A DNA stretch of 64,000 bases from Aristolochia californica (Eukaryota; Streptophyta; Magnoliopsida; Piperales; Aristolochiaceae): positions 11,255,657-11,319,656 of the forward strand of contig JARWKL010000003.1 of NCBI GenBank assembly GCA_029961685.1, read 5' to 3'. The position numbers and the translations under genes were made by a program. The notes beneath the pieces were generated by a model, which ran no database searches, had not been told where the DNA came from, and saw only the letters and a program-made list of their open reading frames with translations. This document shows positions 12,078 through 24,200 of this stretch, piece by piece. Each line of letters opens with the position of its first letter. Positions within the stretch are counted from its first letter, which is position 1.

Positions 12078-13275
12078 ATTGTCAATTTGACAACGAACAT
12101 TCGCACAATGACTGTGCTCTGCAACAGAAAAACAGAGTCCCCCAAAAAATTTTTCTAAGACACACTACTGTTCACGGCAATAGAAAAATAAAACAGCATC
12201 CATTCAATTTTTTTTGTCCCTTCCCGGAATCCCCAAAAAAATTCCATCTCGGAATTTATACACACCAGTCGGAATTTTGTCAAAACGGTGCTGTTTCTCT
12301 GCCTCCCAAAACAGAAAACCCCTAGTCCAAAAATTCGAGCAAGGTTGCTGCTGTTCAGCCCCTTGGAGCCCCTTCACCCCCATGGAAAAATCATTTATAC
12401 ATATCAATTGAGGGCATGTCAGAAGCTTACCCCAAAAGACGTTGATGTTGGTTCCCCGCTGGACTGTCGAGGGAGAGATTGAGAGTGAGAGGTGGTGGCC
12501 GGTAGTCAAATCCGACTGGAGTTGTTTTCGACGATGCCGATGGAGCCTCCTCCTCAGTTTCCGGTGGCGAATAGCAGCAAATCGTAGTCTCACTTTTTTC
12601 TGATGGTGAACTGCTGGACATCATTGCCGAAATTGAGAATAGGGCTGGTTCGAAGAACTTTGAGGTGGGACAATGAACAGGCCTCTTGGTTCCTCTACAG
12701 CAGACTCCGACTTCGGATTTGAGGCCACCCCCAAATCAGCCATTACTAACGAGGTTGTGACATAGTACCCGTCCGATTTCGGCTTTCCAAGGTTTTTCTC
12801 GGAGATTTTCATGGTTTCCGGAGTCGGATTTGGGTCACACCCAAATCGTCCATACCCACGACGTTTTGGCAGAAAACCTTTCGATTTCCCCGAATCTTGG
12901 TCCCACTGTTCGGCTTTGAATTTCTTTGCGCGAAAATATTAAAATTTTCTGAAGCAGGCCTTTCTGCCCGTTCGGATTTGAAGTAGCACCCAAATCTTCC
13001 GGAGGGAATTAGCTGGTAAACAAGACAAAATTTTTAATATTTTTAATTTTTCTTGGTAAGTGGCCTGTGTGCATGTCTGGTTGGAGATTTCAGGTCGTAC
13101 GACCTTTTCTACAGTAATGAGTGTTTCCTTGTATAAATTTTTTTAATGGAAGTTGTACGTCATTTATGTATTCTTTCCGATTCATTGCAAATACACCATG
13201 CACGTACTTCTACTAATTCTCTGTGCATGACAATCCATTTTTTTAGGTATATAAAATGGCTCATTATGTTCCCGT
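12078..13275 (-). other. 5' body of the chimeric LTR element, origin unknown
   Basis: Between the primer-binding site and the CDKAL1-like fragment there are overlapping minus-strand open stretches (12812-12621, 12624-12427, 12593-12204). They have serine/proline-rich content and no domain I recognise. 'gatttgggtg'-type words recur near 12720, 12830 and 12975. This could be an untranslated leader or further captured sequence. Confidence 0.35.
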
Positions 13276-13287
13276 TCTGATACCAGT

Positions 13288-13632
13288 TGTTATGATTCCG
13301 AATCTGATACATGGATTTGTAGGGAGGAAAAAGAGGAATATGAAGATCAAGCCAAAGGGAAGCTTGAAAACCTAGGTTCGTTAAGGAGAATGCACACCCA
13401 TGAACTCATTGAGGAGAACTCAAAACCCTGTTTAACCTAAAGTCAATGTTTGACTTTCTCATTACTCTTACCCCTTAAATAGGGTTCGCCCTTACAAGGT
13501 TTAAGATAAAATATTATAAAAATACCCCTATAAATAAAATATTTCAAAAATACCCTTATGACCTAAAACTGAAATAAATAAAGTAAATTAAAGAAAAATA
13601 ACTAAAATAATAATATTAATGTGTGCATAACA
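13288..13632 (-). repeat. 5' LTR of the chimeric element
   Basis: Perfect TGTTATG/CATAACA termini. The adjoining primer-binding site at 13285-13276 (minus strand TGGTATCAGA) fixes the orientation. Confidence 0.82.
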
Positions 13633-14611
13633 TTCAACCACAGGTTTTAAGGACTAAAATTTGAAGTTATTTGCTTCTACAGTGTTGATGTTTATTATTA
13701 TTATTGTTATTTTTGTTGTTTCCCAGTATTGATTACACAATTCAATGAAAGATGAAAGGACCGACAAAAAATGTCCCACAAATCATTATTGGTGACTTAT
13801 AGTAGGACGCACTTAAGCTGCAACTGAAGGGATGGCAGCAAAAGAACTGTCATATTCTCTTGTTAGAGGCCTTCTCAACCAAAAGATGATCCAATTGAAG
13901 GGATGGCAGCAAGAAGCTGTTGCTTTAGGTTTGAAATTTGGTGCATTAATGGACCCATGATGAGCAGGGCTGCCCTTGGGGAGACTACTGGAAGGTGAGC
14001 TTTTCAGCGAGTGCTTGACAAGATGAAGAGAAGTCCTGAAGGCAGGATATAGTAATTTTTGTTCTCTTCATGTCATTGCTTATTCGATACATCTTTCCCT
14101 CTTTTTTATTTCTAGATGATAAGAAGTCATGAAGGGGTGGATGAACTTTAGCTCAACTATGGTACTGCAAGGTTCAGTGTGAAGCAGCGGACTCTGTTTT
14201 TCCACTACTACTTCCCATGGGCTACAAGGGCTGGTTTGCTTGTGTTACAACTTGAAAAAATACGCTTGAGAAAAAACATACAGCTTCAGCTCTGCTGCTT
14301 TCTCCTTTTCAGTTACCCAAGTTACATGGCCATGGAGCTCCTATAAATTTCTGTATGATCGAATTCTGCTGCTGACCAAATAGCTTATAAATCCTTAGTA
14401 GTTGGCTTTCAATTTGTAAATGAATAAAGATCTTATTTTAATTCAACTTTTATTTCTTCATATTAGCTGCGTTCGTGGATTATATTCTTCTAGATGGACC
14501 AATACCAGAACATGGTGGGAAAATTTCTTACAAGAATGATACTAAATATTGGAATTTCGATTACTTTTTTGAGATTTATGATATTTGGTTCTATTGTTGT
14601 TTGATTGTCTT
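13633..14611. other. Intergenic
   Basis: Contains two copies of a short word (aa[c/t]tgaagggatggcagcaa) near 13825 and 13895 in a plus-strand stretch that might be an exon relic. Stop codons interrupt every frame and no family is recognisable. Confidence 0.3.
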
Positions 14612-16782
14612 TAGGGGTGGCTTCGAAACGAGCCGGCTCCCGAGCGGCTCGGTGCCAGTTCGGTTCGATTCGTTATCTATCGAGCTCAAACTCTAAAATA
14701 GGCTCGTTTACCTTAACGAGCCGAGTTCGACCGAAGCCAGGTTCGGTTCGTCGGCTCGCGAGCTAGCTCGAGGTGAGTCGAATCGATATCGGGTCGGGAG
14801 TAGGAGCGTGAGCAAGAGCGAGGGAGGGGGGGGGGGGGGGGGGGCTTTTTTCCTCCCCTCGTCACCGCCGAGCCTCTCCCATCGTCTGTTGTCGCTGTCG
14901 ACAGCTGCTTGTCGGCCGCCTCTACCGCCGTCGACAGCTGCTCGTCGGCTGCCTTTGTGGCCGTCCGTTCGATTTCTTCCTCTCCTCACCGTCGCCGCTT
15001 TCGTCACCGCCGCCGTCGCAGCCATCATCCCTGACGACAGGTCCTCCCCGGCGTCGTAACCCCCTTTCCTCCGTGTTGTCTTGACGGAAAACCTGAACCA
15101 GTAAGTTCAGGGGAGAAATTAGGGGAGAAATAATCTCCCCCCTCCCTCGCGCGAAGATGATTTCGCACATGCGAGATCATAAAGAAAAAAAAAAATTCGT
15201 TAAACTCTCCTTCCTCATAGCTCTTGAAAAAAATTAAAAACACATTTTATAGAAATAAGTTTCTATGAACTATTGGTGTCTCATGTTTTGTTTTAAACAT
15301 TTTTCTAATTGAAAATTCTTATTAAAAATCATATAATTTTTTAAGTAAGATTTTCCTACCAAGATGGGGTAGAAAACTGTATAGAAAATTTTTGAATAAG
15401 TATTTAACAGTTGATGTTGTAATACTTTTAGCACGAAACAATTTTCATTGCAATTTTGTGTTTGATATTTTATTTCATTAAAAATTTATCGATAAGTATA
15501 ATAATATATTTGATTGATTATTAATTTTTATTTATTTCCCTAGAAGAGGCAATAAAAGGTCCATTTAACTTTCCTAAGAAAATTTTAAAATATTTCTGGT
15601 AATTTTATAATAAGTCACTAATAGTAATAGGATTTTATTTAAAGGTTTTTTTGGGAATATGTATCATAGGAAAATATTTCTAGTTTTTCCTAGAATATAA
15701 ATTTTCATCTAGGGGCACTAAGGAGGCCATACTAAATTTATGGCTAGATTCAAAAATTACAAAATAAGCTAGACAACAATTGGAGTAAAAAAGATTAATA
15801 TTGGTGCATTTTAATCCATTACTGAAATTCAATCCTGAACCTCCCTTATCATTATTTTTTTAAAATGTATGTATAATTTGATATATAATTTATTCGAAGC
15901 CACCCCTACGTGCGAGATCATAAACAAGGAAAAAAAAACTCTTTGTCCCTTCCTCATGGCTCTTGAAGAAATTGAAAAAATATTTTAGTAGAAATACGTT
16001 TCTAGAGACTATTAGTGGTTTTTTCAATAAATTTTGAAAATACATTTTTAGTATAAATATAGGGACAATTAGTGCCTCATGTTTTTTGAAAATATGTTTC
16101 TAATTATAAATTCTTGTTAAAAAATTATATAATTTTCTAAGTAAGATTTTCTTGCCAAGATGGGCTTGAAAATCGTATAGAAAATTTTTGAATAAATATT
16201 TGACAGTTGATGATATAATCCTTTTAGCATAAGACAATTTTCATAGCAATTTTGTGTTTGACATTTTATTTGATTAAAAATTTATCGATAAGTATAATAA
16301 TATATTAGATTAATTATTATTTATTATTTATTTCTTTAGAAAAGTTAATAAGAGGTCCATTTAACTTTCCTAAGAAAAATTTAAAATATTTATTGTAATT
16401 TTCTAGTAAGTCTCTAATAGTAATAGGATTTTATTTAAAGGATTTATAGTTTTTATTTGGGTGATTGTAAATTGATAGTGATATTTCATTTAATTTGGTT
16501 ATGTTTGATTATTGTATGGAGTTTATTCATAATTTTGTGCATTGTATGGAGTGTTTAGACTATTTTATGGAATGTATAAACAATTTCATGAAGTGATTAT
16601 GGAATGTATAAACAATTTTATGGAGTGTTTATGCAGGTATTATGTATATAGATTATGCCCAACTTTAAGTAGAAGTCATGACGAATTTTATATAAGTATT
16701 ATATACATAGATTATGCTCAATTTTAAGTAGATGTCATACCCAATTTTATGTAAAATATATGTATAATTTTATATACAATTT

Positions 16783-16815
<33 letters not shown>

Positions 16816-16974
16816 GAAAAGTTTTAAATGTATGTTGAAGCTCGAGCTCGGCTAAAATTTCTGGGCTCGAGCTCGATAACAATTTTAGGCTAGAGACGAG
16901 GTTCGGCTCGAAACTCAGCTCGAAATATTTAAATCAAACTCGACTCGAACATAGGCAGGTTCGGGCTACCCCTA
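14612..16974 (+). mobile_element. Non-autonomous hAT-like element, copy 1 (internally rearranged)
   Basis: The left end is TAGGGGTGGC and the reverse complement of the right end is TAGGGGTAGC, the hAT-type terminus. Both subterminal regions are packed with GGCTCG, CTCGAGCTCG and TTCGAG words. The left third is GC-rich with a G tract at about 14826-14844; the right two thirds are AT-rich. The block starting at about 15160 (tgcgagatcataaa...) is repeated from about 15908, and the seam at 15893-15907 carries 'cgaagccacccct', a fragment of the element's own terminus. No transposase frame is visible; the frames at 14708-15170 are GC-rich low-complexity translations. A target duplication is not clear. 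A second, inverted copy lies at 62099-63914. Confidence 0.65.
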
Positions 16975-18266
16975 ATGATAACTCATATAATCGTTTTTAT
17001 TTTGAATGAATTCTCTCTTACATTTACACAGTGTATATAGTACAATACAGGGAGTACTTTTGGAAGATTACAGACTGATTTCATGGAAGCTCCATGACAG
17101 AAGGAATCGGATAGATGTCAGCTAAGAGGAACTCATACTAAGCTTTCCTTCTTCCGTTTTAACAACTCACGTTAACACTACCAACCAAACTAAGAAATCT
17201 TTCCGACTGTTGCAACCTCGGGGAAGATTTTACAGCATTTGCAGCAATTTGCTTTAGAGAATTTGGTAATAGGGTCTTCTACTAGACTATCATAAACGAG
17301 CCTAATGTTTTTGCTCTTGGTGATTACGATTACGGACTCTTTGCACCTGTACGATGCCCAAAACCATTTGGCTGTCACAGCAAAGCTGGAAAGCTGGAAA
17401 TTCAACTGTGGAGCATAACCACACCTTGTTGGCCCATGCATCGGTTGCCGCTCTTTTAAAGTATCTAGTAAGCCTTACCTTTCTTGTAACGGAGCTAATG
17501 TTAATGTCCCACTTTTCAGGCCTTTTTCAGGCCTAACAACATGGGTGGATAGGCTTAACTGTATATGGAGTCTGGGCTTCTCCTCTTACAAACTCCACTG
17601 CTGATGCTTTGGCAGCCCAACGAACCAACAATTTCTATAATGGATGCTGAGTAGCTCAGAATCTGTGGGTCATAATTCTAAAAGTCGTGGTAGCTAGACA
17701 CATTGTCTTGTACAGGATAGATTATCTCGTAATTTTATTGGAAGATATAAAGCTTACTAACATCCTTAACACCATCTTCTCTAGTTCCCTCCTAACTCTT
17801 AGGGTTTCGATCCCTGTTTCTTTCACTTACCCAATTCCGGATCCCTGGTTTGAGTAAAAAAAATTCAGCTATTTTACTTGGCCAGCAACTGTCCTCGTCT
17901 GCGTATATTGAATCCCACTCGTTCCACTAATTAAGGAGAAGTTAGTGAGAGTCTACAAAAACGCTAAATAATGGTTTCAGTCACGACGCAAAAAAGCTGC
18001 TGGAAACGAGGGCAAAGAGCAATAACACAACCATTATCGGCAGCTTCTCTTAATTTTTTTTCTCTCGGCCGTGTCAACAGAAAATCTTATTCCAACAAGG
18101 CCGAAAATGGAGATGGCAGATCCGTCACACGAGGCAGAGTGACCAATGAATAGTTTTTTTCAGTCTTCGCAGGCCACCCGACGCTAAAATCATCTGGATT
18201 TACAGACTTGGTGCATAAATATATCATTCTCATTTGTTCCATCCGTTTCAATCTCCCAATCCCCAT
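16975..18266. other. Intergenic, 3' side of the RFI2-like gene
   Basis: The plus strand at 17530-17650 reads GLTVYGVWASPLTNSTADAL in one frame, but without a recognisable domain or splice context. The last part (about 18150-18266) is presumably 3' UTR of the minus-strand gene that ends at 18267. Confidence 0.3.
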
Positions 18267-21200
18267 TTATAAATATGGATGCATTTGACTAAGATGAATA
18301 GGATGATAGGAAGCATTTTCCATCCGTTCCTGGGAAGACGACCTCTCTGATGCATGCCTATGCCAAAACCCGCTCCTGCTACCGGAGTCGGAACCACTTG
18401 CACCTTGATGAAACGGCCCCCACCAACTCGACTCTCTGTCCACTGGAACCAATGGGTAGGGAGCAAAACGGTCTCTTTCCCATGCATAAAAGCGGCTCCC
18501 TGCAGGATTCTCAGTCTCTGGGATATTACGACCTGACGATCCTGATGGTGGAAGCACATAGTAGCCAGAGTGGTCTGATGAAGTTGGCACACCCACGGTA
18601 GGTACCCCTCTTGGACCATTATTTCTTCTGGCACCGGAGAAAACAGAGGGTCGGACGCCAGAGCTGCCTGGTTGCTGAGGGTAGGCACGGACATTCTGGA
18701 CACGAGGGTGTCCCCTTGCATTGCCAAGATAAGTTGGCAAGATTGACGAGATAACTGAACTACCAGCCCTAGAAGCAGACCTGGAAAAAAAAAAGATATA
18801 ACAGAATAGTGATCAGAGAGGGCAGACTGGAAATTTGATTATTTAATATTACCAGAAAAAGAACATCAAGACAACTTACCCATGACCAAGAAGAAATGGG
18901 TGTATAAAGGATCCTGTCCTCGGTAATCCATCAGATTCAGGTCTTGTTGGCCTCATTGTTGTGGAAGAAACTGACGTCTGATCAGCCCCATTGATACGGC
19001 TGTTAGGCGGGGAATGGTGCTCCCAGCCGTGGTAATGGATGTCAACAGCTGGAAAAGTATGTGATGTTGGTACGTCGCCAGACCCAGTGAGAGAACCCCA
19101 CTGATGGTGAAAAGTAGGACCATCAGTAGCACTTTCAGCTGTATTGGAGGATGATGAAGGTTGAAGTGGCTGGAAGTAAGCAACATATGGACATGAATGG
19201 GAGGCTGATGATGCGGCTGCATGATCGCCAAAAAGGGGATGGGGTCCAAAAAGATCATGATCTGCACATAATAACCGTAAGAGCAACAATTAGATTCTCT
19301 TTACTGACTTCTTTTCTTAAAAACAAAAGTTGGTTGGGCACCTATAATACTTACATGCAGTTGATGGTGACTCTCCTTCCCTGCAAGAACTCAAAAATAT
19401 AAGTTATTTGCATGAAATATTACAACCAGACACTGAAAGGATAAAAATAAAGAACATATCTGATTTGTGCAGGCTAAAGTTCTAAATATGGAGTCACTTG
19501 AATGCATCTATCATGAGAAAGTGACCATCCATGGGATCATATGTGTGTATGTATTACCAGAGCCTTTGAACAAGAAAAACAGAAAGAAAAAGTGAAAGCC
19601 CATTCCAAGGTGATCTCCCTCCTTCAGAAAATGTGGTTTTTTGTGCTAGCATAGGTAAAGGGTTTAGGGTTTAAGGAACAGTGGGATACAGCTTTTTATT
19701 GCAAACCTACATTTGAGATGGAGGAAGGCATCATGCCCCTTACCTCACTTAAACATTCTCAAGAGTAAGAGAGGTACCACCCTTTTTTGGATGGAATTTC
19801 ACTTTCTTTTAGGGTTCTCTAGAAAACTCACTCCCAGTCATATCTATGGATTAATTCTCAGTTGCAATTTGCACTTACTGAAGTAGTAGATAACTACTGT
19901 TTAACATATATAAAATATAGAGCTGGCTTATGTTTAAGCTAGAAAAGGATTTGACATGAATTACGCCAGTCACTAAGGAGCACTGATGCCAAAACAATTT
20001 CAGTATTTCTAATCATCCACGCAGGGGAATCATTAAAAAATGAGACCTTTTATGTTTTCAGATTTAAACAGTTGTGACACTTGAAACCAATACCCTACAT
20101 AAAGAAACCCCTGATGTGGCAATTAAGACAACACTGCCACATATCATAACATTCATTAACGAATTATGTGGATCCTAATACATGGATGGGCCATAAATAT
20201 AGGACTACATACGATCAACTCATTGACTAGAAAGACCATACCAAAAATGTGTATTTTACAGGTGAATCAGAATTACCAACAGCAACTAGAACAGTTGTTT
20301 ATAGGTAATTGCTGTGTAAGGGTGGCCCTCAGCTGGATCTGCTGCCACCAGTGAGAGAAAAAAGAAAAAAGTATAAGAGAGAAACAGGAAAAAGAACAGA
20401 CAAGGAGGTCAGGGACAATGCCCAGGGCCTGTAGCTGGATCTGGTTGCTACCAGAAGGAGTGGAAGAAAGAACAAGAAAAAAGAAAATAGAAAAGATAAA
20501 GTGTTGTACTGGGAAAGGGGGGGAAGAGCCAAAGGCTGTGGGCCATCACATGTCCAGGCCATTGGTTGATGGAAACCTGATGGCAGCAGTAAAAGCTGCC
20601 AAAGAGAAGAGGAAAGAACACAGCAAATTAGGAAATCAGAATTCTGGAAGCATGCGAAAATGTTGTCACTCTACTTTCCTATGCTACAGTAAAATCATTG
20701 TATTAACTCTTAACACAGGAATGACACATCCTAAGGCTTACATTTTGAAACACCCTAACCCGATCAAGATTACACCATGGTTGAGAATAATAATCAAAAT
20801 GAAGAAGTTTCAGCTAATGAGAATTAGATCTGAAATCACATATTGGCTGACAAGAGAATCTTGATAATTCTCATAAACAAATTTAACCCTATAAATCAGC
20901 CAGCAAAAACAAAGGTGGGATACCATGGACAATGTTTTCAGTCATAATGGAAAGATTGGTGAAGCACTACTAACGCCAAAGTAATGCCAAAAATGAAACA
21001 TAGATTTGAATTACAAATTCAGAACAAGGTAACTACAACCATCATTTTGTCATTACCACCTCTTGAATTTCTTTTCTTCCCTATGCTTGAATAAATAAAA
21101 AATTAAATAAAATGAAAAGAACAACGCAAATGCAAGGTGAAGAAAACTTACTCAAATGATGAAGGAAGTCGAGTAAGCCCACTAAATGGACACAAATGAA

Positions 21201-24200
21201 CTCCAAATTGCTGCAAAAGAATTAGAAAAATTAAAACACAAACCTCAATGGTTCAAGGCAACGTGAAAACTTTACTATTTGCATGCATACCTGTAAAAAA
21301 AATAGTATATGTCAATCAGCAATTAGAAATATCCTTCAGTCCCAACAATCAACCCAAATTGGTTAAAACAGTCAACTCAAAGTAACTACAATGACAACTT
21401 TACCTACAATAAGCAGTTAAGTGTAATGTAATTGTCTTGTATGTCAATGATGCAAAAGAGGTAAAAAACTACTACAGAAAGAGGAGGTTCTACAATAATT
21501 GTCTCGTGGGTAATAGTAACAAAAATGAAACCACAAAAAATTGAAGAGGAAATAAGAGAGACCTTGAGGGAACACATAAAAGGTGAAGAAAGCTAAGAAC
21601 AAGGAAAACAAAACTACAGAATCAAATTTCGAAAAAAAAATTAAAAAAAATAAGGAAGCAGGCATGGAATGAAAAAAAAAAGTAATAAAGAATAAGAAAT
21701 GAACCAAATTGTTGAAGTTTGGAAGATAAACATGTAGAAATTGAAGTAAAAGTAGCATACTCCTTAGAAACATAATTAACCCAAAAAACTAGAAACAAAA
21801 CAAAAATTGTTGAAGAGCAGCTATTGGAGAGTCTTACATGACTCCCAAAGAGAAATTGATATTTGAAGCAATAAAGGTTGTACAGGAAAACACGTCTGAG
21901 TAACAGTACAAAGCTTCAATTTTCAAGGCGTTTTATGCCATCAAGAACGAGACTCTATATGAAAAATTATATGTAAAAAAAAAAAATCTGCAAGTCCATC
22001 TTATAACCTATCAAACCAATTCTCAATCTAAGTTTTCTAAAAGGATAAATCAATATCAGAAGAGTCAATGGTCATACTGGCCAAAAAAGAAAGAATACTC
22101 AATCCGGCCAGATTGCAGAGTCCAAAATCTATCACACTCTTTCTTGCAAAAGAAATATATTTCGTGAAGAAATATTATACTTGAATGAAAGATATAAATG
22201 TCGAGTTTCAGGAGCGATTTTCATGTCAACCTCGTCTATGAGTAATAAGATATTCTAATTGGAATCGGTAAGGGTCATGCTACAGAACGAAAAAAATCAA
22301 ACAGTCATAAAAGATTCAATAAAGAAGCTTTTTATGTCAATTTGGTATCAAATTAAAGTTCTCCGAGTTTAGTTTCTTAAGCAATAAACTATTGGCGATT
22401 CTGAGCTATATTTTAGGAGATATCGATACCAGAAGTACCAAAGATAAGTTCTGTTGAAAATCTCTCCTTCTCCTATTATTTCTCCTACTACCTCTCATGC
22501 ATTGACATGAATTGAGTCTACTTTTCTCCTAGAGCCTAGTTTTTTAGGCATTTTTTCTTCTGATCAAAGAGTTTGGTCTGATTTAATCACTCCATGATGT
22601 ACTAGTTCAAGGTATGCGATATCTTGCTTTGATGTTGTTTTCGATTTTTTGGTTTTTTTGCTACTTAGTTGAGCATCTTCCACATCATCACCTCTAAAAA
22701 TTATGTTCACCCCCAAAAAAAAAATTTTGAGGTCATACTTGGTCAAACTGGTTTGTTAAGTTACTTTGACAATTCTACCATCACAGTCTCCTCTACTTTT
22801 TTCTCCAAAAAAAAAAAAAAAAGTCACATCCTAGATTCGTTTGGAAGTATGTGTGTTACATGGTCACCTCCTTTCAATTAAAGTTGTTTATCTCTGATAC
22901 TTCTTCAATTTATCATCTTTTGTTTTCATCACTTCAGAGCAATGCCTAAACCCACTACCTAAAAGTATAGAAGTGCACCCAACATCCAACTTGAGTCAAA
23001 TCTCTTATTCTTCACCCAAGAGTTGATTTGTGTTTGAATTACCTTAAAAAGAGAGTAGTCTCTTTGTTGTACCCTAAAATTTGGTTATTTTCTGTCTTTG
23101 AAATTGAGTAGAGTGTGTTTTAGACTAACCATTTTGACTGGTGTGTGGAGTTTTTTCGTACGTAAGAAGTGACCTTCTTCTCCTATATTGTGTTTTACTC
23201 AAGCTGAGTTTCTATATCCTTTTTATCCTCAACTTGAGGGGGAGAAGTAGAAAAAGTACAAGAAATTGCATTATATTCCACATATTTTGGTAATTTTTAT
23301 GTGAACAATATATTCAAGAAAGGGAGAGAACAAAAAATGAAAATTTGCATCTATGAAGAATTGTTTTCAACAAAAGAAGATTGAAGACCAAGAATCTCTT
23401 TCACTGCAAGCTGAAGTTATAAACTCCAACTTGAGGGGGAGTGTTGAAGAGTAGATATGTGAGAATCTTACATGACTCTCATAGCAAGAAGTTTCACATA
23501 ACCGAATTATTGGAGTCCTACAAGAGTCTCACAGGAGGATGTCGCACAAGTATTTCAATTAAAAGGTGTTTTAGTTATTTCAGTCTTCTAGTTACTTTCA
23601 ATTGTTTAATTATTCTAAGATTTATCTTTAAGTATTAGACTTTTGGTGTTACTGGGACAAGAATAATTTACTGGGACAAGGATAGTTTATTGTAATTGGA
23701 TTTTACTTATTTCCTCTATTAAAAATAGAAGCTCATTGTATTCAGTTATAATCAAGTCAATGAATTATTTATCTTTTTCAAAAATTCAACAAAAAAATGA
23801 TAAAGCATAATGGAGGATTTTGTAGTCAAGAACCGAACATAGTTAGAACAACGCTTTGATGATGATCAAATGGCATTGACAACTATTTCGGAGAAATGTA
23901 AAATATGAGTAATTAATGTCAATTGTCAATCTAGTGAGCCTCTATAAGAAAGCCAAATTTTCATTTCTAGACAGTCATACTTTATTGTTGACATATACGC
24001 GTATGTATTAAAACTGAATGCAAAAATTATTAACTACAGCAAATGTGTTCACTAAACGCCAATTATCGACTTGAAACTGTAGAGATATTTTTCAGTTGCA
24101 AAAGGAAATGAAATTTTGTTGGAGAGAAGAAATATATGAAAGAAGTCACATCCTTGACACTGAATTAACCACTTGGTATCAAAAGAATTTAATAGAACCG

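Larger units (their letters stand above)
9686..13632 (-). mobile_element. Non-autonomous LTR retrotransposon carrying host gene fragments
   Basis: Two direct repeats of about 340 bp (9686-10019 and 13288-13632) bound a 3.27-kb body. The right repeat has perfect 7-bp inverted ends, TGTTATG...CATAACA. On the minus strand the right repeat is followed by AC and then TGGTATCAGA (13285-13276), a primer-binding site for initiator Met-tRNA. The purine run AAGGGGTG (about 10027-10020) precedes the left repeat. So the right repeat is the 5' LTR and transcription runs on the minus strand. No protease, integrase, reverse transcriptase or RNase H motif is visible in the body. Instead it has sense-strand coding fragments of glutamate synthase and a CDKAL1-like methylthiotransferase plus unidentified open stretches. 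No 5-bp target duplication is visible: flanks are 'tctat' and 'ttcaa', and the left terminus has drifted to CCTTATG. The layout resembles gene-transducing retroelements such as maize Bs1. Confidence 0.75.

Noticed and set aside
14600..14620. 8-bp target duplication for hAT-like copy 1
   Set aside because: The flanks (tgattgtc versus tgataact) match at only the first four positions, too few to claim.
14708..15243. GC-rich open frames rich in Arg, Ala and Pro in the hAT-like element
   Set aside because: Low-complexity translations of a GC-rich repeat; the second copy does not preserve any of the frames.
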